Below, piece by piece: positions 1 to 6,043 of a DNA stretch of 6,043 nt. The stretch is from Myxococcota bacterium (lineage in GTDB: Bacteria > Myxococcota_A > UBA9160 > PR03), in contig JASJBO010000415.1 of assembly GCA_030066475.1 (NCBI GenBank), forward strand, positions 1 through 6,043, written 5' to 3'. A program made the translations under genes and the position numbers. A model generated the notes under the pieces. That model had not been told where the DNA came from. It made no database searches and was given only the letters and a program-made list of their open reading frames with translations. The first letter of the stretch is position 1. Each line of letters begins with the position of its first letter.

Positions 1-132
1 GCGCCCGTGGCGAACGACGGCGGCGCCTTCGAGGCCGACGTCGCGCTCGCCGAGGGCGCCAACGAGATCGCCGTGGTGGCTCGCGACGCCGACGGCAACG
101 AGACGCGTCGCAGCGTGCGCGTGGTGCGCGAC
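1..132 (+). repeat. Ig-like unit 1, C-terminal half only
   Basis: Residues 1-44 are the second half of an Ig-like unit cut by the window edge. It has the G-A-F strand (8-10), A-E-G-A-N-E-I (18-23), the A-R-D-A-D-G-N turn (27-33) and a closing V-V-R-D. The A-E-G-A-N stretch is S-like and it aligns well with unit 14. The unextended V-V-R-D-T-E-P-P junction before an S unit is what P units show, so its type is ambiguous. Confidence 0.75.
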
Positions 133-3100
133 ACCGAGCCCCCGCAGCTCGCGGTGCTGTCGCCGACCGACGGCGCGCGCGTCGACCTCGAGCGCGTCCC
201 GGTGCGCGGCACGGCCAGCGATCCCAACGGGATCGCGTCGGTGGCGGTCGAGGGCGAGGCGGCCGCGCTGGACGGCGTCGACTTCCAGGCGCTGGTGCCG
301 CTCGCGCCCGGCGCCAATACGCTGCGCGTGGTCGCCACCGATGCGGCCGGCAACCGGACGACGCTCGACCTCGCGCTCGAGCGTCTGGTCGACGACCGGG
401 TCGGCCCGCTCATCGAGGTGAGCCAGCCCGCCGACGGCGCCTTGCTCGGCGCGGTCGAGACCACCATCGCGGGCCGCGTGCTGGACGCGAGCCCCCTCGA
501 TCCCGAGACGCCCCTGACGCTCGACGGCGAGCCCGTGGCGCTCAGCGGCGAGCGCTTCGCGGTGCTGCGCGCCCTGACCGAGGGTCCCAACCTGTTGACG
601 CTGCGCGCCCGCGACGCGCTCGGCAACGAGTCGACTCGCACGCTCACCATCACGCGCGACACGCTGCCGCCCCCGGCCCCGGCGGTCGAGGCCGTCTCGC
701 CGCCGTCGCCGACCGCGGCCGACCGGGTGACGCTGACGCTGCGCGCCGAGCCGGGCGCGCGGGTGGCGGTGGCGGGTGGCGCCGCGCCGGCCGCGCGCGA
801 CGCCGCACCGGCCGACGCCTTCGGCCTCGAGGTGTTCCTGCGCCCGAACGCCGAGAACCGGCTGCTCGTGACCGCTACCGACGCGACCGGCAACACCGGG
901 GCGGCGGCGGTCGTGGTGGTCGCCCAGGACCCGCTCGCCCCGATCGTCGAGCTGCGCGCGCCCGGCGCCGGGGCGACGCTCCCGCCCGGCACCCACGACG
1001 TCGTGGTCGCGGTGCGCGACGGGTTCGGCGTCGCGTCGGTGTCGATCGACGCGGGCGCGGCGGCGCCGCTCGGCGGGGACCTCTATGCGCGCGCGCTCGA
1101 CTTCGCGCCGGGCCCGCGGGCGATCGACGTGGTCGCCACCGACCGGGCCGGGAACGCGGCGAGCGCGCGTCTCGAAGTCGAGGTGGCCGAGGCCGACGGC
1201 GACGACGAGCCCCCCCTCGTCGAGATCGTCGCGCCAGCCGCCGGCTCGGTGGCCGGCCTCGACGTGCCGGTCTCGGTGGTCGCCTTCGACGAGAGCGCCA
1301 TCACCGGGGTCACGGTGGCCGCGCTCGGCCTCGAGACGGCGGTGCTCGAGGATGGCGTGTACCGCGCCACCGCGCGCATCTCGGCGGCGAGCGACACCAC
1401 GATCCGCGTCGAGGCGACCGACGGGGGCGGGCTCGTGGGGTTCGCCGAGGTCGTGGTGCGGCTCGACGACGGCGCGCCGCCCGCGCCCGCGCTCGAGCCG
1501 CCCGCGTCGCCCACCGCGAGTCGCCGCGTGCTGCTGCGCGGCGCCACCGAGGCCGGGGCCCGGGTGGAGGTGGGTGGCGGGGAGTCGCCCGCGAGCACGA
1601 CGGCCGCGGCGGACGGCGGCTTCACCGTGCTGGTCGATCTGGTCCCGAACGCGAGCCAGACGCTCTCGGTGGTGGCGGTGGATGCGGTCGGCAACCGCAG
1701 TCCTCCGGCGACCGCGACGGTGCTGCACGACGACGTGGCGCCGGAGCTGCTCGCGAGCGCGCCCGAGGCCGGCAGCGGCGGACTGGCGCCCGACACGGCG
1801 ATCGCACTCACCTTCAGCGAGCCGCTCGCCGCCGCCACCGTCGCCGGGGCGGTGCGGCTCGAGGTGGCGGGCGCGGTCCAGCCCGCCGCGCTCTCGCTCA
1901 GCGGCGACCGCGTGGTGATCGTGACTCCCGAGGCGCCGCTGCCGACCGATACCGGTGTGCGGGTGCTGGTGGAGGTCGGGATCGCCGACCGGGCGGGCAA
2001 TCCGCTGTCACGCGCGGCCGCGCTCGGCTTCGCGACGCTCGACACCCTGGCGCCCGCCACGCCGGTGGTCGCGCCGGCGCCCCCCGCGCGCACGCGCGAG
2101 GACCGCGTGGTGCTGGTCGGCAGCGCCGAGCCCGGTGTGGCGCTCGACGTGAGCGGCGGCGGCGCGCCGGCCGGCGGCGTCGCCGACGCCGCGGGCCGCT
2201 TCTCCGTGGAGGTGGCGCTCGCGGTCAACGCCGTGAACCACCTGCTCGTCGTCGCGCGCGACGCGGCCGGCAACGCCAGCGAGCCCGCCACCCTGAGCAT
2301 CGCGCAGGACCGCGCGCCGCCCACGGCCAGCTTCACGCCCGCGCCCGGCAGCGCGGGCGTCGATCCGGCCGCCACGCTGTCGGTGAGCTTCGGCGAGGAG
2401 GTCCAGCTCGACTCGACCACCGGCCGGCTCACGCTGCGCCGCGCGGGCACCCCGGTGCCGGGGGCGGTGGCGCCCACCGCGGCGGGCACCGCCCTCCAGC
2501 TCGTGCCCGACGCCCCGCTCGTGCCCGGCGCCTACGAGCTCGAGCTCGCCGCCGGCGTGCGAGACACGCTCGGCAACGAGCGCACCAGCGCGGCCACCAG
2601 CGCGTTCACGGTGGCCGCCCCGGTCTCGGTGCCCGCGCCCGTGGTGAACGCGGTCGCGCCGCCCAGCCCGACCGCCGCGTCGGCGGTCACCATCGACGGG
2701 ACCGCGCAGCCCGGCCTCGCGGTGGTCGTCACCGGGCCGGGCGGCAGCGCCGAGGTCGCGGCCGGCGCGGACGGCAGCTTCCGGCTCACCGCGCCCCTCG
2801 CGGCCGACCGCGCCCAGAGCCTGGCGCTGCGCGCGCGCGACGGCGCGGGCGAGCTCTCCGATGCCGTCGCGGTGGACGTGGTGCAGGACGCGACTCCCCC
2901 GACGGCCACCGAGATCGTGCCGAGCGCAGGCGCCCGCGTGCGGGTCGACGCGGGCGTCTCGGTGACCTTCAGCGAGTCCGTGAGCGCGGCGAGCGCGGCG
3001 ACTGGCCTGGAGCTGCTGCTCGACGGGGCATCCGTCGCGGCCGACGTCTCGCTCTCGGGAGGCGGCCGCGTGGCGGCGCTCACGCCGCGCGCGCTGCTCG

Positions 3101-6043
3101 AGCCCGAGCAGAGCTACCGGCTGCGCGTGAGCGGGGTCGCCGACCTCGCCGGCAACGTGCTCGCGGCGCCGGTCGAGCGCGAGTTCGTCACCGCGGGCGA
3201 CGAGCGCACGCCGGCGGCGCCCGCGCTCGATCCGGTCGTCTCCACCACCGCCGCGCTCACCCTTGCGATCACGGGCGAGGCCGCGCCCGGCGACGCCATC
3301 GAGATCCGCGGCGGCGCGGCGCCCGCCGCCGGCGCGGTGGACGCCGACGGGCGCTTCGCCATCGACGTCGAGCTGCGGCCCGACACGAGCAACGCCCTGG
3401 TCGTCACCGCGCGCAACCCGGCCAACGGACTGGCCGCGTCGACCGGCGTGAGCGTGCGGCAGGACGGCACCCCACCGACCCTCGAGCTCGACTCGCCGGC
3501 CGAGGCCGCCGTGCTCAGCGGCTCGCCCGTCGCGGTGACGGGCCGCGCCACCGACGCGTCCGGCATCGCCTCGCTCGAGGTGGCGGGCCGCGCGGTCACG
3601 CCGACTGGCGGGCGCTTCTCCGCCGCCGTCGAGCTGCTCCCGGGGAGCAACACGATTCGGATCGCCGCGACCGACCGCGCGGGCAATCCGGCCGAGCTGC
3701 TGCGCCAGGTCGAGCTCGAGCCGCTCGAGCCCGGAGGCGAGGACGTGCAAGCGCCCGTCGTGCGGATCGACGCACCGGCCGCCGGCAGCGCGGTCGCGCC
3801 CCAGGTGACCGTGCGCGGCACCGTCAACGACGCCAGCACCATCGTGGGCATGCGCGTGGACGGACGCGCCACCCTGCCCGATGCGCTGGGGCGCTTCGCG
3901 TCGCTGGTCGACCTCGCGCCCGGCTCGAACACGATCGCCGTCGAGGCGACCGATGCGGCCGGCAACACCGGGACGGCCGGCGTGACGGTGGTGGTCGATG
4001 CGATCCCGCCCGTGGTGACGCTCGATCCGCTGCCGCCGGCGACGCCCGACCCCAGCGTGGTGGTGAGCGGCGTGACCGAGCCGGGCGCCGCGCTGCGGGT
4101 CGAGGGCGGCGCCCTGCGCGTCGACGGCGTCGCCGACGCGGGCGACGGGCGCTTCTCGCTGCCGGTGACGCTGCGCGCCGAGACCGTGAACCTGCTGCTG
4201 GTGTCGGCGGTCGACGCGGTGGGCAATCGCGGCGTGCCGGTCGACGTCGCCGTGCGCCAGGACGCGCGCGGCCCCACGCTCGAGCGGCTCGAGCCCCCGG
4301 ACGGCAGCGTCGACGTCGACGCGTCGGCGCCGATCCTGGCCGCGTTCAGCGATCCGCTCGATCCCGCCAGCGTGGCGCCCGACGCCGTCGTCGCGAGCGA
4401 CCGCGACGGCGTCGTGCCGGGCACCACCACGCTCTCGCCAGGTGGCAGCGTGCTGGGCTTCGTTCCGGCGCGCCCCTACGTGGCCGCCAGCGAGGTCTCG
4501 GTGGCGATCTCCGGGGCGCTGCGCGACGCCGGCGGACTGGCGCTCGGGGCCGACGCGCTGGCGAGCTTCCGCGTCGCGGCACCGGTCGCGCGGCTGCGCG
4601 GCGTGGTGGTGGACGACGCGACCCGCCCGCTCGCCGGCGTGCGGGTCGCGCTCGAGGGCACCGACCGCGAGGCGCGCAGCGGCGCCCAGGGCAACTTCAC
4701 GCTCGAGGCGGTTCCGGCCGGCCTGCAGGTGCTGGTCGTCGACGGCTCCGAGGTCGGCGGGGGAGGGCGCTTCTCGCGCATCCTGCGCGACGTCCAGGTG
4801 CAGGCGGGCGTCGACAACGTGCTCGGGCGTCCGGTCACGCTCACCCCGATCGACCGCGCCAGCGCCCGGCTCGTGGATGGCACCCGCGACCAGATGCTCG
4901 AGTTCTCCGGCGCGCTCGAGGGCTTCGAGCTCGAGGTGTTCGCGGAGTCGGCCACCTTCCCCGACGGCAAGGCCAACGGCCGCGTCACGGCGACGGCCGT
5001 GGATCCGAGCCACATCCCCGGCCGCCTGCCCGATGGCTCGGCGCCGGCGCTGCTGGTGAACCTCGAGCCGGGCGGCACCGAGTTCGATCCGCCCTGCTTC
5101 GTGCGCTTCCCGAATCGCACCGGGCTCGCGCCCGGAGAGCGGGTCGACATCTTCAGCTTCGAGGGGTCGCTGCGCGACTTCGAGGTGCTGTGCGAGGGCG
5201 AGGTGACGGCCGACGGATCGTCGGTGGTCTCGGTCGAGCCGTGCGTCGAGCACTTCTCGTTCGTCGGGTTCTTCCCGCAGGGCGGCGACGACGTGGCGGC
5301 GCCCGCCGGCGCGCGCGCCTTCCTGGCGGGACGCGTGGTCGACGCCACCGGCGCCGGCATCCCCGACGTGCTGGTGGACGTGGCGGCCAGCGACAGCCGC
5401 GTGCGCACCGACGCCGACGGCCACTACACGCTGCCGCTGCCGCTGCGCAACCTGTTCGCCCTGCGCGTCTTCGCGCTGGTGCCGACCAGTCTGGGCGGCG
5501 AGGGCGACGCCCCCCAGCTCGCGGCCTACCAGTCGGAGCCGGTGGAGCCCGCCCCGACCGGCGAGACCCTCGTGCCGGACATCGTGGTGGACCGCGTGTT
5601 CCTGGGCGGCGACGTCTCGCTCGTGAACCAGGCCGGCGAGTTCGTGCCGGTCGGCGCAGACACGCGGATCGAGGGCGGGCAGCTCGTGGAGCTGTCGGAC
5701 GCCGACGCCGACGCGATCCGCCTGTTCGTGCTCGAGGCCGACGCCAGCGGCTCGTTCGACCCCACCCCGCTGGCCGAGGTGCGCGCCGTCGCCGCGCCGG
5801 ACGGTCCGTTCTCGACCGGCGGCTGGGCGCTGGCACTGGTCAGCCCCGTGGACGGATCGGAGGCCGGCGCCGCGCCGGGCGATGCGCTGCGGGTGGTCGC
5901 GTTCTCGCCGGCCACCGGGTACACGGGCTGGACCGACCTGCGCGTGCCGTCGATCGCCGAGGCCGGCAGCGGGGACCTCCGGGTCGACCTGGTGCTGCGC
6001 CCGCCCGAGGTCGCGCTCGGGGTGCGGCGCGCCGTCGTCGACC
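1..6043 (+). CDS. Giant multi-domain Ig-like repeat protein, internal fragment (open at both ends)
   Basis: Frame 1 has no stop codon over 2,014 codons and its translation is a coherent domain series, so the gene enters before base 1 and leaves after base 6043. The only in-frame ATGs (3850-3852 and 4894-4896) fall inside domains and are not starts. Seen in order: a partial Ig-like unit, sixteen complete Ig-like units (residues 45-1529), a carboxypeptidase-regulatory-like domain (1530-1618), a ZU5-like module (1619-1763), a second regulatory-like domain (1774-1866) and an unassigned tail. Most Ig units end in an A-x-D-x-x-G-N turn, a closing strand and a Q-D-x-x-P-P linker. Composition is rich in Ala, Val, Gly, Asp and Glu, with one Lys, three Cys, two Met and two Trp. 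Known families of this make-up are mostly exported surface or secreted proteins; a stalk or adhesin role is inference. No signal peptide, membrane segment or catalytic domain is visible. Coding identity is very secure; function is not. Confidence 0.93.
133..396 (+). repeat. Ig-like unit 2 (S type, glucodextranase-B-like)
   Basis: Residues 45-132 form a complete 88-aa unit. It opens with T-E-P-P, then S-P-T-D-G-A (54-59), the G-I-A-S-V-x-V-x-G core strand (77-85) and L-A-P-G-A-N-T-L before the A-T-D-A-A-G-N turn (112-118). It ends in an acidic L-V-D-D linker, as the first member of an S-S pair does elsewhere in this protein. Confidence 0.8.
397..660 (+). repeat. Ig-like unit 3 (S type)
   Basis: Residues 133-220, 88 aa, second member of an S-S pair. 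It has G-P-L-I-E-V, P-A-D-G-A, a T-L-D-G-E-P strand pair, an E-R-F edge strand and A-R-D-A-L-G-N (203-209). It closes with T-I-T-R-D and a proline-rich link into unit 4. The S-P-L-D-P-E-T insertion near residues 164-170 replaces the usual G-I-A-S turn. Confidence 0.78.
661..930 (+). repeat. Ig-like unit 4 (P type, Big_6-like)
   Basis: Residues 221-310, 90 aa. It starts with L-P-P-P-A-P and contains P-S-P-T, the A-E-P-G-A-R-V-x-V-x-G-G signature (249-260) and the A-T-D-A-T-G-N turn (292-298), ending V-V-A-Q-D. The E-P-G-A-x-V motif and A-x-D-x-x-G-N turn are shared with bacterial Ig families such as Big_6; the family name is a by-eye assignment. Confidence 0.75.
931..1206 (+). repeat. Ig-like unit 5 (S type)
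   Basis: Residues 311-402, 92 aa, with A-P-I-V-E-L, G-V-A-S-V-S-I-D-A (344-352), F-A-P-G and A-T-D-R-A-G-N (379-385). The closing strand runs into a long acidic linker (E-V-A-E-A-D-G-D-D, about 394-402), longer than in most units and matched only by unit 14. Confidence 0.78.
1207..1470 (+). repeat. Ig-like unit 6 (S type, degenerate turn)
   Basis: Residues 403-490, 88 aa. P-L-V-E-I-V, P-A-A-G-S and D-E-S-A-I-T-G-V-T-V mark the fold, but the conserved G-N turn is A-T-D-G-G-G-L (472-478), lacking the Asn. P-A-A-G-S and the S-x-I-x-G core are shared specifically with unit 15. Confidence 0.75.
1471..1734 (+). repeat. Ig-like unit 7 (P type)
   Basis: Residues 491-578, 88 aa, with A-P-P-A-P, A-S-P-T, T-E-A-G-A-R-V-E-V-G-G-G (516-526), D-G-G-F and A-V-D-A-V-G-N-R (559-566), closing V-L-H-D-D. 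The A-V-D-A-V-G-N-R form of the turn occurs otherwise only in unit 16. Confidence 0.78.
1735..2043 (+). repeat. Ig-like unit 8 (B type, Big_5/SbsA-like)
   Basis: Residues 579-681, 103 aa. The signature of the SbsA-like family is present: an early P-x-x-G-S stretch, the L-T-F-S-E-P-L strand (603-609), V-V-I-V-T-P, and A-D-R-A-G-N-P-L near the end (662-669), followed by a closing F-A-T-L-D strand. It is about 15 residues longer than the S and P units. Confidence 0.8.
2044..2310 (+). repeat. Ig-like unit 9 (P type)
   Basis: Residues 682-770, 89 aa, with S-A-E-P-G-V-A-L-D-V-S-G-G-G (708-721), A-A-G-R-F, A-R-D-A-A-G-N (752-758) and a closing S-I-A-Q-D linker. It lies between two B units. Confidence 0.78.
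2311..2619 (+). repeat. Ig-like unit 10 (B type)
   Basis: Residues 771-873, 103 aa. It opens R-A-P-P-T, has S-F-G-E-E-V (796-801) in place of the usual F-S-E-x-L, then L-Q-L-V-P and V-R-D-T-L-G-N-E (853-860), and closes on F-T-V-A-A-P. Confidence 0.75.
2620..2889 (+). repeat. Ig-like unit 11 (P type, degenerate turn)
   Basis: Residues 874-963, 90 aa. P-P-S-P-T and A-Q-P-G-L-A-V-x-V (902-910) identify the P type, with A-D-G-S-F as an edge strand. The turn reads A-R-D-G-A-G-E (945-951), so the usual Asn is replaced by Glu. It closes V-V-Q-D before unit 12. Confidence 0.74.
2890..3201 (+). repeat. Ig-like unit 12 (B type)
   Basis: Residues 964-1067, 104 aa, with A-T-P-P-T, S-V-T-F-S-E-S-V (987-994), A-A-L-T-P, V-A-D-L-A-G-N-V-L (1047-1054) and a closing E-F-V-T strand. 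This is a good match to the SbsA-like pattern. Confidence 0.8.
3202..3465 (+). repeat. Ig-like unit 13 (P type, degenerate turn)
   Basis: Residues 1068-1155, 88 aa, with A-A-P-G-D-A-I-E-I-R-G-G (1094-1105) and D-A-D-G-R-F. The turn is A-R-N-P-A-N-G (1137-1143), a rearranged form of A-x-D-x-x-G-N. It closes S-V-R-Q-D and is the only P unit between a B unit and an S pair. Confidence 0.74.
3466..3744 (+). repeat. Ig-like unit 14 (S type)
   Basis: Residues 1156-1248, 93 aa. G-T-P-P-T, D-S-P-A-E, T-D-A-S-G-I-A-S-L-E-V-A-G, G-G-R-F-S, L-P-G-S-N-T-I and A-T-D-R-A-G-N (1223-1229) make it a model S unit. A long acidic linker (E-P-L-E-P-G-G-E-D, 1240-1248) follows, matching unit 5 in position and length. 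Confidence 0.82.
3745..3999 (+). repeat. Ig-like unit 15 (S type)
   Basis: Residues 1249-1333, 85 aa, with V-R-I-D-A-P-A-A-G-S, S-T-I-V-G-M-R-V-D-G, L-G-R-F, A-P-G-S-N-T-I and A-T-D-A-A-G-N (1316-1322). It contains one of the two Met residues of the window (1284). Confidence 0.82.
4000..4263 (+). repeat. Ig-like unit 16 (P type)
   Basis: Residues 1334-1421, 88 aa, with T-E-P-G-A-A-L-R-V-E-G-G (1359-1370), G-D-G-R-F-S, A-V-D-A-V-G-N-R (1403-1410) and a closing V-A-V-R-Q-D. It is the last P unit before the array ends. Confidence 0.8.
4264..4587 (+). repeat. Ig-like unit 17 (B type), last of the array
   Basis: Residues 1422-1529, 108 aa. P-P-D-G-S-V-D-V-D and A-A-F-S-D-P-L-D (1447-1454) are clear, followed by G-F-V-P and S-F-R-V at the end. 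The A-D-x-A-G-N-x-L turn has decayed to R-D-A-G-G-L-A-L (1508-1515). It is the longest Ig unit and sits at the boundary with the non-Ig part. Confidence 0.77.
4588..4854 (+). other. Carboxypeptidase-regulatory-like domain 1
   Basis: Residues 1530-1618. The pattern R-G-V-V-V-D-D (1533-1539), P-L-A-G-V-R-V-A-L-E-G (1543-1553), G-N-F-T-L-E-A-V-P-A-G (1564-1574), then a V-L-V-V-D-G strand, is characteristic of CarboxypepD_reg-type transthyretin-like beta-sandwiches, which are structural and common in exported bacterial proteins. A glycine-rich loop (G-G-G-G-R-F, about 1587-1591) follows. The core is easy to see; the end after about residue 1600 is approximate. Confidence 0.82.
4855..5289 (+). other. 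ZU5-like module with terminal His-Phe-Ser
   Basis: Residues 1619-1763. F-P-D-G (1653-1656), L-L-V-N-L-E-P-G-G-T-E-F-D-P-P (1684-1698), V-R-F-P-N (1701-1705), L-A-P-G-E-R-V-D-I-F-S-F, a D-F-E-V strand, V-T-A-D-G-S-S-V-V-S-V and a final E-H-F-S-F (1750-1754) follow the order of ZU5-like beta domains. Related bacterial modules often sit next to carboxypeptidase-regulatory-like domains. It holds all three cysteines (1699, 1731, 1748) and the only lysine (1657). In ZU5 proteins such as PIDD, an HFS triplet is an autoproteolysis site. The family call is by pattern only and the first 30 residues may be linker. Confidence 0.55.
5320..5598 (+). other. Carboxypeptidase-regulatory-like domain 2
   Basis: Residues 1774-1866. 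L-A-G-R-V-V-D (1775-1781), G-I-P-D-V-L-V-D-V (1786-1794), the D-A-D-G-H-Y-T-L-P-L-P strand-turn-strand (1804-1814) and a later V-F-A-L-V strand match the transthyretin-like regulatory fold. A proline- and glutamate-rich stretch (about 1845-1860) precedes the last strand I-V-V-D. It is joined to the ZU5-like module by a short G-G-D-D and Ala/Pro linker (1761-1773). Confidence 0.8.
5599..6043 (+). other. Unassigned beta-rich segment, continues past the window
   Basis: Residues 1867-2014 are not recognised. Alternating hydrophobic strands are visible (V-F-L-G-G-D-V-S-L-V; I-R-L-F-V-L; W-A-L-A-L-V; L-R-V-V-A-F), with an acidic D-A-D-A-D-A run at 1900-1905 and the only two tryptophans of the window (1942 and 1977). 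It lacks the A-x-D-x-x-G-N turn of the upstream Ig array. A divergent beta-sandwich or the start of a larger C-terminal module would both fit. The last base is the first position of an incomplete codon. Confidence 0.5.

Noticed and set aside
1085..1918. + strand open frames in other registers (1085-1918, 1955-2152, 3263-3451, 4442-5059)
   Set aside because: They are Arg/Ser/Pro-rich and lie fully inside the frame 1 gene, whose repeated motifs continue unbroken through them; there is no sign of a frameshift.
1083..2489. Other long - strand open frames (1083-2489, 2532-3083, 3114-4430, 4476-5408, 5153-5924)
   Set aside because: All are Ser/Thr/Ala- or Arg/Pro-rich shadow translations caused by high G+C. 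None shows a domain, a signal peptide or a ribosome binding site, and all overlap the strongly supported + strand protein.
3850..3852. In-frame ATG as a possible internal start
   Set aside because: It falls in the middle of an S-type core strand (I-V-G-M-R-V), with no purine-rich ribosome binding site upstream and intact domain sequence on both sides.
2008..5424. A 1,138-codon open frame on the - strand, codon-aligned opposite frame 1
   Set aside because: Antisense stops in this register need TTA, CTA or TCA codons on the + strand, and these A-ending Leu and Ser codons are almost unused here; the frame ends at the rare tca at 2008-2010. Its product is a His/Arg/Gly/Ala-rich low-complexity string without domains, while the opposite strand shows clear Ig-like units.
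5698..5778. Possible EF-hand or dockerin-like calcium loop (D-A-D-A-D-A and E-A-D-A-S-G-S-F-D)
   Set aside because: The spacing of acidic residues does not fit a 12-residue EF-hand loop: no acidic residue falls at the last position and the following helix is absent. Calcium binding by Asp-rich linkers remains possible but is not shown.
1..6043. Promoters, terminators, CRISPR repeats, tRNA or insertion-sequence ends
   Set aside because: No AT-rich promoter-like stretch, regularly spaced direct repeat with spacers, cloverleaf or terminal inverted repeat was seen. GC-rich palindromic stretches are frequent by composition and all lie within codons of the protein.

Overview
The whole window lies inside one protein-coding gene. 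Reading frame 1 of the + strand is open from base 1 to base 6043 (2,014 complete codons, no stop). No start or terminus is visible, so this is an internal piece of a giant protein of more than 2,000 residues. There is no intergenic DNA, RNA gene, mobile element, CRISPR array, promoter, ribosome binding site or terminator. Base composition is very G+C rich (about three quarters or more) and third codon positions are almost always G or C. With the domain repertoire, this suggests a high-GC bacterium of the myxobacterial/deltaproteobacterial kind. That placement is inference, and an environmental lineage is equally possible. Residue numbers below count from the first codon of the window.

Layout: residues 1-1529 (bases 1-4587) are a tandem array of bacterial immunoglobulin-like beta-sandwich units, one partial and sixteen complete. 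I sort them by eye into three kinds. S units (85-93 aa) resemble glucodextranase-B-type Ig domains. P units (88-90 aa) carry an E-P-G-A-x-V motif like Big_6-type domains. B units (103-108 aa) carry F-S-E-P-L and resemble Big_5/SbsA-type domains. After the partial first unit the order is S S P S S P B P B P B P S S P B: each P is separated from the next by either an S-S pair or a single B. The block S-S-P-B at 931-2043 appears to be repeated, diverged, at 3466-4587.

Residues 1530-2014 (bases 4588-6043) change character. A carboxypeptidase-regulatory-like domain is followed by a ZU5-like module, which holds all three cysteines and the only lysine of the window and ends in a His-Phe-Ser triplet. 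A second carboxypeptidase-regulatory-like domain follows, then about 148 residues of unrecognised beta-rich sequence that runs off the window.

The likely picture is a secreted or cell-surface protein in which a long Ig-like stalk holds out a more complex distal part. Signal peptide, anchor and any catalytic, adhesive or toxin module would lie outside the window, so no precise function or gene name is justified. Extracytoplasmic location rests on the domain types only.
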